A stretch of DNA of 64,000 bases from Paracentrotus lividus. Lineage: Eukaryota; Echinodermata; Echinoidea; Camarodonta; Echinidae. Positions 46,601 to 58,600 of this stretch are shown piece after piece; position 1 is the stretch's first letter; each line of letters opens with the position of its first letter. The translations under genes were made by a program, and so were the position numbers. The stretch covers positions 8,747,613-8,811,612 of the forward strand of contig CALNVZ010003434.1 of the NCBI GenBank assembly GCA_940671915.1, given 5' to 3'. Under the pieces are notes generated by a model. The model ran no database searches. It was not told the DNA's origin and saw only the letters and a program-made list of their open reading frames with translations.

Positions 46601-49600
46601 TCACATAGTAGTACACTGCATCAAGCTTACGTCTCTACATTGGGGATAAAACACAGGAAAAAAATTAATTTAGATTATTTGGTCCATGCCCGTTTATTAA
46701 TAAGACAAATCAATTGCGTCAAGCATATGGCTCTAACTNNNNNNNNNNNNNNNNNNNNNNNNNNNNNNNNNNNNNNNNNNNNNNNNNNNNNNNNNNNNNN
46801 NNNNNNNNNNNNNNNNNNNNNNNNNNNNNNNNNNNNNNNNNNNNNNNNNNNNNNNNNNNNNNNNNNNNNNNNNNNNNNNNNNNNNNNNNNNNNNNNNNNN
46901 NNNNNNNNNNNNNNNNNNNNNNNNNNNNNNNNNNNNNNNNNNNNNNNNNNNNNNNNNNNNNNNNNNNNNNNNNNNNNNNNNNNNNNNNNNNNNNNNNNNN
47001 NNNNNNNNNNNNNNNNNNNNNNNNNNNNNNNNNNNNNNNNNNNNNNNNNNNNNNNNNNNNNNNNNNNNNNNNNNNNNNNNNNNNNNNNNNNNNNNNNNNN
47101 NNNNNNNNNNNNNNNNNNNNNNNNNNNNNNNNNNNNNNNNNNNNNNNNNNNNNNNNNNNNNNNNNNNNNNNNNNNNNNNNNNNNNNNNNNNNNNNNNNNN
47201 NNNNNNNNNNNNNNNNNNNNNNNNNNNNNNNNNNNNNNNNNNNNNNNNNNNNNNNNNNNNNNNNNNNNNNNNNNNNNNNNNNNNNNNNNNNNNNNNNNNN
47301 NNNNNNNNNNNNNNNNNNNNNNNNNNNNNNNNNNNNNNNNNNNNNNNNNNNNNNNNNNNNNNNNNNNNNNNNNNNNNNNNNNNNNNNNNNNNNNNNNNNN
47401 NNNNNNNNNNNNNNNNNNNNNNNNNNNNNNNNNNNNNNNNNNNNNNNNNNNNNNNNNNNNNNNNNNNNNNNNNNNNNNNNNNNNNNNNNNNNNNNNNNNN
47501 NNNNNNNNNNNNNNNNNNNNNNNNNNNNNNNNNNNNNNNNNNNNNNNNNNNNNNNNNNNNNNNNNNNNNNNNNNNNNNNNNNNNNNNNNNNNNNNNNNNN
47601 NNNNNNNNNNNNNNNNNNNNNNNNNNNNNNNNNNNNNNNNNNNNNNNNNNNNNNNNNNNNNNNNNNNNNNNNNNNNNNNNNNNNNNNNNNNNNNNNNNNN
47701 NNNNNNNNNNNNNNNNNNNNNNNNNNNNNNNNNNNTGATTTGCACGCTTCTCTATGAAGCGTCAGTGAAGCGTGCGTCCTATCGTACGAAAGTAGATTCA
47801 GATGACGTCATTCGGGATCAATTACGTACACACATTTCTAAAGAATTCTAAACTAGGGGTGTAGGTGGTTTAGAATTTGATATGGCTTTGCGAGTTTTAT
47901 GTCGGAGGAAGCTAATATATCTATTTTCTCGTTAACTTGAAGTTAAAGGTTGTTAAAACTTTGTTTAAGAATGAGGTGCATTATAGAACTGTCCACAACG
48001 ATTAGATTAATTGCACGTTAATCATAAAAAATGACATTTTCCGACACGATTGAAGTGTTAGTTTGATCTATTAAAAAAGGACAACTGACGCGAAAACCAA
48101 CAATAAAATTACTAATGGTGGCCAGTCACTTGTCATTACACTGGAAAAAAACGGATTTTGAACTAGTTTGAGACTAATTTGAGACTGGTTTGAAATGATT
48201 TTGAATGTTTTTGTCGCGCAGACGTCTCAGAGACGTCTCCGAGATATTCCCGCGACCAAGCGCGGCGATTTCATGTCACGACGGGGAGGGGAGGGGGGGG
48301 GGGGGGGGGGGGGGGGACGGAAATATCCGAAAGTGAAAAAAAAATAATGCACTGAACATTCGCATACTTCGCACATTATGCAGAAATTAATGAAAATGAT
48401 TGCGAGCGCGAAGCTCCATTTTTGGCAATGTTGGAGTCATAACCACTTTTTTTCCTCTCGATTATAGAAATCTTTTCGGATGTTATATCCAAGAGGAAGG
48501 ATTTCTCCTTCACAGTCCAATTTCGTTTGCCCAGCTTTACTCCGTCCATTTTGTTGACAAAAGTCTAACCACATGGCTCAATGAGGCTTTTTCGTGCATA
48601 CATTGTCATTGTGCTATGTCAGCTATAACCTGGAACCGCTAAGCTTCTCAAAGAAAAGATAATCCGTGCTTTGATAAAATACCTCGTTAAGCATGGATTG
48701 CCTTTTCTTCACAATAAAAGAATTTCCCGCTCCATTTCAAATAACGAGCATACACACATACAACATGTACAAATACACACAAAAAGAATGGAGACGAATT
48801 CCACCATTCTTCAAAGGTCCATATTATTTATAATTATTTGATAGATGTAGGGATTTCGAGGAGTGGATATTGTTAATGAACATTGACGTTTTATTGTTAA
48901 TGTGTATGGCTCTGTAAACAGTTGAATATTTAAATAGTGGACAATTTATTTAAATAGTGGACAATGTAAAAAAAAGAAGAAAAGAAAAAAAAAAGTTTTG
49001 CACATGCATGTGGCGTGATGTTAGAATCAAATTCAATGTTTCATTGCTTTTGGCCAATTATGGACACTTTACATTTGTGAAAGAAAAAAAATCCGTGGAG
49101 CTATTTAGGAGATTATTCCAAAAGAATAAAACTACGAACAGATAATTTATGATATTATTATATGTTTTATACATCTATCTTTGTTTTATATTGTTAGATA
49201 AAAAAAGTAAACTGCAGCAGGCAGTCAACCACTAAATTAGACAATGCTTTCTGATCAGGCAAGTTCGATCCGAAAACACAAAAACACCAAACAAAACACC
49301 CCCCCCCCCGAACAAAAAACCCCAACAAAAACAACAAACGTATAAAGAAAAGCTGGTCGTTCATTATTGGAGTAAGGATCCGGATCATAATATAGTCAAT
49401 TAAGCCTGGGTACAACAGAACAGAATCATCTGGAATACACTATTCGGAGTATTCTGTCTCCTCGAACCGGCCAGAACGAGCGAAATTTGCGGAGGGATTA
49501 TAGAAACATTCGTGGAGGGATTCCGGCTCGTTTTTAAATGTTCAAACCAGCCGAACCCTTAAATACTCCCAAATGTTCCCCGCAAGTGAGATACATCTGT

Positions 49601-52600
49601 AGGGATGTGCCTTTAAAGACCCGTCCCACTGGCGGGAGGATTAATTGCGCATGAGTTGCGTATACAAATTTCGTTCATCCACAACAAAAAACAAAAACAA
49701 ACCGCAATTCATTCGCAAGTCATCCTAAAAATCCGGTGGGGCCGCGCCTTGAGGTTAATAATTTATTCAGAGGGAATAAAACCAATGTCCTTTTCACCTG
49801 AAAATTTCCAAGCCTGTTAATTGTTCCCATCGCAGGCCACTGAATTGTTAATGAATAGGACGTGATATTTATGCATGACAAGCGACAATGCACAACACTC
49901 GGTAGTCAAAGGATAACTGGATAAAGCGGCCGCATACAGACAAAAAGATTGTTGCGTCATTATTTCAATGGATTTCCGGTTTTATCTTGTGCATTTCAGT
50001 GGACGAGAAACTTCCAGCCGTACGGAAGTTGTACACGTTTAAAATTTTTTTTTCGTGCTGAGAGTTTTTTCTCGTACGGTGCTATTGTTCGATTCTATTG
50101 TCAATTGCCGTACAACTCTAAACCCCGGAACAGAATACGGGCCTGAGTGTTTCTAAATTGCACAACCACAAGCAAGTTTGGATCTTTGTATGCATTCGGA
50201 CAGACTCATTGCAAACCTTGCAATGCTCACCAATTAGCTAATGTCACCAGCGCTCCATGGATGTACTCTAGGCTACACACTGCGATAATCCTGAAATTAG
50301 AGCATTACCCTGGTTTTCGTATGCGGTCAAACCTTTTCAAAGCACCACCAAATAAAGATTCATCTCGATGAAACCCCACAATACCATGCCTTTAATGACA
50401 TCCTCTGATTTTATTTTTCAATCAGGTTGCACACAAAGAGAAAGAGGAGATGGAGGCAAGGAGAGAGTTGGAGAGAAGGAGAGAAGAGAGGAAAAGGAGA
50501 AGGAGGAGGCCTTCTCGAGATGAGAACAGAGGAAGGACAGAAGTCTGGGTGGCTCAAGATGGGAGGAGGGTTGGAGGAGAGAAGATGGAAGATGAGGAGG
50601 AGGAGGAGGATGAGATGCACAGAGGAGAGAATCTCACCAATCTTTCTGCCACTGAGGTAAACTAGGAATTCAATATGGAATATCTTTTGTCTCAGTTGTG
50701 TGTTTTACAAAGAATGATGCATAATTGAAGTCTTCTTCTTCTTCTTCTTCTTCTTCCGGTATAGTGCTGCTTCATGTCAGTCCGAAGATTATTGCACTGT
50801 GAATGGCTGTTTGGGTCAACGAGTGTGCATGCCCATATCTTGCTTTTGTGTGCGTATAATACATGGTGCAAGTAAAAAACAATGTCTCTGGATGTACTAT
50901 CACACCTCTCTCAGTGAGGCCTTGAATGCCTTGAGAGAGGGTGATTCGCATGTAAATTTCAAGTGCTTTCTGTATTTAATGTGTGATCATATTGATAAAC
51001 TTCTCAATAGTGCACCTTCCTTGAGCATAACCTGGCCAAATTGAAGTGACTATTTGATTGGATTCTAAATTCTGGATTTTGCTCACAATAGCGATTTTGG
51101 TTTCATTTGTTTGCTTTATAAAGTGCTTATCGGTTTAGGATTCACAGTTCTTTTATTTTTACCCTAGCTTTAAAACAATCTAGGGAATTCTTTGTACCAG
51201 TACTTATTTACCTTGTCTGGGTCTTGTTTGGCAAATAGATTAATATTTTGCAAAAAAAAAATTGCTTTAATTTGATTACCTTGAGATCGACAGTTTGCAA
51301 ATTGATTACTAGATTAATTTATTCATCTGCATTTGTTTGACTAATCTTCTCTTTTTTGCAGCTCAACAAAAAGTTTGTGTTAAGTTTCCTGAATGTCCAT
51401 GGGAAGCTCTTCACAAAAACAGGGTAAGATATCTCTCAGTCTCATATTCCCTCAGGGCATTTTAAAATACAGCCAAACTTACTAGTCGAACTAGCATAAG
51501 TTGAACAATCGCCTAAGTCAATGGTATTTCAAGTCACCTTCTCTTTGTATTCTTATTTTTTAATCCTTCATAAGTCCTTTTCCCCCCAAGTCAAAGCTTT
51601 TTCCTTAGTCCCAACATATTCATCTTAGGCAAGGTTGATTGTACATGAAATAATGAAATTTAGTATGATTTAATTCTGTTCAATTTGCCTCAATATTTCA
51701 TGTGAGAACATCTCTAGTTGGTGTAATGGAAATTTCAGGTATATTGTCAATTTTCTGGAATACGAATCTGATTCAATCAAAAGTGATATCCACATATAAA
51801 TCAGTATTAATTATTTATTTTTATTTCACCTGACTACTAAGCAAAAAGAAAATGTTGATAGAGAAAGTATATTTATTTCCCTGACAGAATGGAAGCCTAT
51901 GAGCATGCAACGGAGCATCTAATGAGAGAGTTCAAAGCACTTCTAGACCATTCACCATCGGCTATCCTGTGTACAAGGCTAATCCAACTCATGGCTATCA
52001 ACATGTTTGCTGTAGCCAACGCATCCCCTCCAGGTAATTGAGGTATTGGTGGGGGTTACATTCAGTACAAGGCCCATAGTCGTACAACTCATGGCTATCA
52101 ACATGTTTGCTGTAGTTAACGCATCTCCTTCAAGTGATTGAGGGTGGGGTATGGTGGGGGGGGTTACATACAGTACAAGGCACATAGTTGTACAACTCAT
52201 GGCTATCAACATGTTTGCTGTAGTTAACGCATCTCCTCCAAGTGATTGAGGGTGTTGGAGTGGGGGTGAGATAAAGTGCAAGGCTTATACAATGCAAAAC
52301 TCATCAAACAGTGTGTTTTTTATTCACAAATGAAGCTTCAGAATATAAGTCTATTGCATATCACTTGTTGTCATGCACATTTTTATGCACAATATATTTT
52401 GGATTGTAAACAAGAGGCATGATTTCTGAAAATATCCACATAAATTTGTTGTGATAATGCCTTTCTATCTGTGAAAATGGGAAGTGAGTTTTATTTAATT
52501 TTCATAAAAGAAATATTACTTATTTATAATTCAAAAGATGACAGAAGTAGTTCATTTGGTGAAAGATGCACTAATCCATTCAACTCAGATTTGCCTCATT

Positions 52601-55600
52601 CAATAGAACAACTACTGTACATGTTTCGTATTGTTAAATATTTATTCCCATCCCGTCAATAAATATTCAATATGGATTTACTAACAAACTCCCAATTATG
52701 AATTATTTGTTGTACATTGACTAAATCCTAATTTGTCATGCCACCAGGTGAGAGTCCCTCCTCAGCTGAGAACCGTCCACTTCTCCTAGAGCAGTCCATC
52801 CAGCTTGGTCTTCACATGTTTGCCTTACTCTGCCTAAGATGCTGTGCACTCTTACAAGGTATGCTTTCCTGTTAGCTAGGTATTGGCAATGTCAGGGTAT
52901 CTCTGGTGTAAAATTGTTGTTGTCAGTGGTTTTTATTGATTTTTTTCTACCAGCAGTTGATCCAATTCTTTGATTTTCTATTATAAAATGGCTCTGTGAT
53001 TTTACGCATCGTGATTGGTCAAAACGCGTCACGTGTGATGCTGTATTTTTTATGCAAAGGCTCTGCGTGCATAAAAATGCGCAAAAAAAAAGTGATAACA
53101 CGAGATTTTCACCAATTTGGGGCGAGTCCTATAGTTTCCTGATGGATGGCCATGATGTAGATCTTGAGCTTCTTACCAAAAATTCCAAGGGATAATCCCT
53201 TGGAATCCCATGGAATTTTTTTGGTAAGTAGCTCAAGATCTACTAGAGCTAGCAAAATGTCACAAGTTTATAATAGCGATAATACACTTTCCTGTAGGCC
53301 TATTGTGCGATGAAACGTGAATGCAGTGATCGCTCGATAGCATTCAGATGGGGCTTGGCAGCACACTCACCTATGGCTCGTTGCAGCGCGACCCTTATCT
53401 AAAGCTATCTCGCTGTGCACTGCATTACCGCTAACACACACTCGGAAGTGTGTTATTGCTATATTAACATATGGGCTATTCCAATTTGATCAACTATAAA
53501 TTTGGTCTAATTCTCATTTGGACTTATGAACACTTGATCTAATTGCCAATTATTCTAAGAACCAAATTTTCTAATTTCATTGTTGTCTATTTCCCAAATG
53601 GATATTTGTCCTGCCTTCAATTCGTTCATGACCTACATTAACATACGTGAAAAAGGGAAGTTAATCCTAGAACCATGTTAGTTTTTAATAATAAAAGCAG
53701 AAAATAAGGGAAACTGTCCGTTTAAAATTTGAGGAATATCTCGGGATTTACACAAGCTACTATGATCAAACAGTGCACTGCATATTTATTTTCTTCTGAC
53801 TTTCATTGGTATCTTCTCCATTTCCTCCGTTCATCTCAACCAGAAGGACACAGATCAGAGTGTGATATCTCAGGATATACATGAGCTACTATGAACAAAC
53901 CTTGCACCTTATGATCTACTCATTTACAGATTGATGGAGAATAATCAAGAGAGGCTTAAACTGATATGATATGAAAATTCTCCCCATAATAACTTTTGAT
54001 ATACTTCTGACTTTCTTTGGGTTCTTTCTGTTTCCTCAGTTCATCTGAATCAGAAGGACACAGAGCAGAGTATGATATCCTGGGATGCATATGAGCTTAT
54101 AACCTTACCCATTGTACCTTATGGTTTATTCATTTACAGAGTGATGAAAAATGTTCACGAGAGGCTATATGATATGGAAATTCTCTCCATAATAACTTCT
54201 AATTTGCATTTCTTTGGGTTCTTTCTGTTTCCTCAGTTCATCTGAATCAGAAGGACACAGATCAGAGTGTCTTATCTCAGGATCTACATGAGTTATTACC
54301 TGGTGTAAAGGTGTATGCTGACTGGATGATGTGTCACCCTAAGCTATGGAACCCTCCTCCAAGCTACAGCTCTACCTCATACAGGTCAGTGGCATATCAA
54401 CAAGTATAGATTTTTTTCCTCCTAAAAGTGGCACATCTCTTGGTAGCTGTTTTGCAAAATTTGCAGAAATTTGTTTTACCCTGGTAAAATTTACAAATGA
54501 AGTCACAAAAATAATTGTCAACATTAAATTCAAGCAAAATACAATGGACAAATATACAGAGAAACAAGGAGGTTGTATAATATATAAAACATATTCAGGG
54601 CAGTAATTAACACAGATAACTATATTGCAGAGGAAATAAGAGCAAGGGTCAAACAAATGAATGAGAGGGGAGAGGGATTACCACATGTTCGTATACAGCT
54701 ACATTTTCATTTACCAAGTTTTGGGACTTTGTATTATTCACTTAGCATGCTTAGTGAATGTATTTTAGTTATAATTATGATTAAAGAAGACTAGGTGTGC
54801 GAGCCATTCCATTGTACAGGTGGATGGAGTTCAGAACAGTCCTCTGCATAAACCGACGAAATACTGACCTATTGAAATTGTAATTGGGATGAAGTGGGGG
54901 GATGGGGTAAGGGTGATATTCCTCCAATGATTTTTATGCCTCCGCCACCGAAGGTGGTGCCGGAGGCATCATGTTTTGGGGTTGTCCGTCCGTCTGTACG
55001 TCCGTACGTCCCGCTTGCTCGTTATCGCGATATCTCAAGAACCACTTGAGATATCAACTTCAAACTTGGGGATAGTATGTACCACCATAGGAAGATGATC
55101 TGATTAGATTTTGGAGTATGTAGGTCAAAGGTCAAGGTCACGGAGGTAAAAAATAGTGAAATTCTATGTTTTGAGTTCGTTATCGCAATATCTCAAGAAC
55201 CATCTGAGATATGAGCTTCAAGCTTAGGTGTAGTATGTACCACCATAGAAAGATGATCTGATTAGATTTTGGAGTATGTAGGTCAAAGGTCAAGGTCAAA
55301 GAGGTCAAATAGTGAAATTCTTTGTATTGAGTTCGTTATCGCAATATCTTAAGAACCATTCGAGATATGAACTTCAAACTTAGGTGTAGTATGTACCGCC
55401 ATAGGAAGATGATCTGATTAGATTATGGATTATATAGGTCAAAGGTCAAGGGTCACAGAGGTCAAGATGTGAAAATCCATGTACTGAGTTTGTCATAGCG
55501 ATATCTCGGGAACCAATTAAGATATAAACTTCAAATTTAAGAGTAGTATCTATCACCAGAGGAATATGGTCTGATTAGGTTTGGGGTCACAAGGTCAAAG

Positions 55601-58600
55601 GTCAAGGTAAAAAATGGCATTCTATAAAGCAAAATGAATAGATGAATGTGCGATATTTTTCTGATCTGGCAATGGCGGAGGCATATATTTCGACCGTGCA
55701 CGGTCGAGGATTCATCTTGTTTTATTTTATTTTTTGCCATATTTTTATTTTTTTTCTTCAGATTTTTAATTAAATTTTTCCCCCCCTCTAGGTATGCACA
55801 AAATTGGACAATTTAAAGTCCCAAATGCGAGAAGTCCCTACCTTGAGAGGGGGACACCCCTCCCACACCCTCCCCCCTTGGTCGCTTCGCTCCCTTGCTT
55901 AAAGGGGAATCCAACCCAAGGAGAGAATCAACCTTACAGAAAAGAGGAAAATGAGAGGAGCAATCTAAAAAAAGTTTCATCAAAATCGGTTATAAAATAA
56001 GAAAGTTATGCAAGTTTTAAAAGTCTAGTTGTTCCTTCTATGGGGATCCTCAAATTGGCATCATAGGCTTCAAAATGGTCGATCTCATGGACAACTCTCC
56101 ATTTGTTTTGTACACAAATTTTCAGATTTTCCCCATTTTCTTTCAAAATATATCTTACTTCCTTCTGAGCTCAATATATGTTGTTTGAAATATATTTTCC
56201 CATGACATATTTTGAGCTCAGAAGTAAAGAAGACGTATTTCGAAAGAAAATGGGGAAAATCTGAAAATTTGTGTACAAAACAAATGGAGAGTTGTCCATG
56301 AGATCGGCCATTTTGAAGCCGATGATGCCAATTTGAGGATCCCCATAGAAGGAACAACTAGTCTTTTTAAACTTCCATAACTCTCTTATTTTATAACCGA
56401 TTTTGATGAAACTTTTTTAAGGTTGCTCCTCTCATTTTCCTCTTTTCTGTAAGGTTGATTCTATCCTTGGGTTGGATTCCCCTTTAAGTATGTCTATTTT
56501 TTTTTTCCAAGAGTGAATATCACCCCTGATGATCATGATCCGTTTGACTTTTGCTACTACTAGTCTTCATATAAGGTGTAGGTTCCTGACAATTATGCAT
56601 TATGCTTTTCTTCTCATACCATCTAACTTCCTATCTACTTTAGTCACATTCCCAAAATACCATACTAGTATTATGTTTTAAGTGGCAATACTTCCAATCA
56701 AAGCTCTGTGGAAAAGTGTCGTTATCGTTATATCAATGTGCATCTTTTGTATCATTCTCAGAAAGTTGCACTTTATCCTTAGCAACATAATATTGCATGA
56801 CCAGTCAAGTGAATTACATATAGTTGTTCCTAGATACTTAAACTTTCCACTCTTTCAACATCAGCCCACTGAATAGTGTTGGTCTTGCTGGTTGATATCT
56901 TCTGAAGTCTATTAACATTTCCTCTGTCTTTGTGACATTCAACTTAGGATGGTGCCGGTCGTAGGAAAAGCGTTGCGTTAACAGTTTTCAAAATTTCAAT
57001 ATGAGATTATAGATATCTTCATCTTCTTGAGTCCTTTCTCCTATTCTTCTGTTTGATTTGTAATTAAACCAGATTACATTTAAAGATCATAGTATGCATT
57101 GTATATATTGATTATTCAGGAAATCCAACTCTGAATTAGACTCTACCCAATAAGTACTGAACGCAGGTGATCCCATTAAGCGAGGGAGTAGTAAGATCAG
57201 CTTGGGAGCAGGGGTAGGGGAGAAGAGGGCATTATAGAAGGTGACTCATGGTCTCCTCCTCTCCGCATTCGCATACTGGCCTTCCTTCAGTGTCGATGCC
57301 CCATTTGGCCATCAATAGATATCTTGATATGGACCTATGTGTTTATCATGTTGTCAAAATGTGCTAAATCACTAAATTACAAGTTTGACTCTCATTCAAT
57401 GTTAGTGGATTCCTTTGAATTTGATTCATTTTTTTCAACAGTGCATATGTCATATTTGCAGTCCATCCCTTGATTTTTGGTCTGCTGTAGCATAGTTCTT
57501 AATCCTGTTCCACAAATAATGGAAATGCCCTTGAGATTCCTTTGTATATTTCTTATATGCAGCCCATCCATTGATGTTTGGTCTGCTGTAACTCAATTCC
57601 TAAACCTGTCCACAAATAATTTAAATTCCCTATGTTCTTTTCATCATTGTATCTTTCATATATGCAGTCCATCCATTGATGTTTGGTCTGCTCTAGCACA
57701 GTTCTTAAACCTGGTTAAGAGGGTGGCTGTACCTGATGTCAAATTTGCTGTGAACGATGAGGAAGGTACGTCCGTCCTCATAACATTGTACAATAAACTT
57801 GATGATATGAAGTAATGTAAGTTTGCAAATGTAATGCCAAGATGCCAACCCTATGGATAAATTATTATAAATTAGTAAGCGAATAACACAATCAACTGAA
57901 ATAAATGCCTTGGTCACAAGTAAAATAAATATATTGATTTTAATGCATTCCTGAAATTGAGTGAGAGAGCAAAAGGTTATTATTCATGCTTTTTTTTCAT
58001 GACAAGTCATTTGGTTCTGCAATTTCAAATATTTGCGCTATTCATGTTCTAATTTCTAATGCCATAATTATTCCGTAGGGTTGACATTTCTGCTAATGGT
58101 ACATAGAGATCTCTCCAATTGATGTCAAGTCCAGTGGTGATGAAAATTGGGATGCAATAGAATTAGATTATGCTTTTTATCCCCCTTTTTTAATTCACCC
58201 TGTCAATTTCCTCAATTGGTTTATTGCTACACACCTATATGTACATGTAGTAGGCAAATTGATTTTGACATTTGTACACAAATAGGCATGTTTATAAACA
58301 ATCTGATGAGTAATTTTAAAATGACACCCAAAATGTATGTGGGATTGAATGAACTTGGGTTCAAAATCTGCAGGAGACATAAGAAAAATGTCAAGTAAGA
58401 TGTGTGCTAAATTTTGATTGGTTAAGAAGCAGAAATAGAGGGGGCTATGTCACCTTCCCTGATTGTGTTAGGGTTAAGCCAGAACAAAAATGTACCAACC
58501 ATTTTTTCTATTGAATTCTTATCGTACCCTCTTACAGACAGTCTCGAAGTGTTGTTACTGGAAGACTTGACACTATCAGAATTTGTACCTCTTTAATGGT

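Noticed and set aside
46640-47851. Open frames of 347-403 codons
   Set aside because: Gap Ns again.
50427-50665. Alternative frames over SMG6 exon 8
   Set aside because: Purine-rich sequence keeps several frames open; only the phase-0 frame joins exons 7 and 9 and carries TEVWV.
55018-55640. CRISPR-like array
   Set aside because: The units are contiguous 157-bp tandem repeats without spacers, in a eukaryotic intron.
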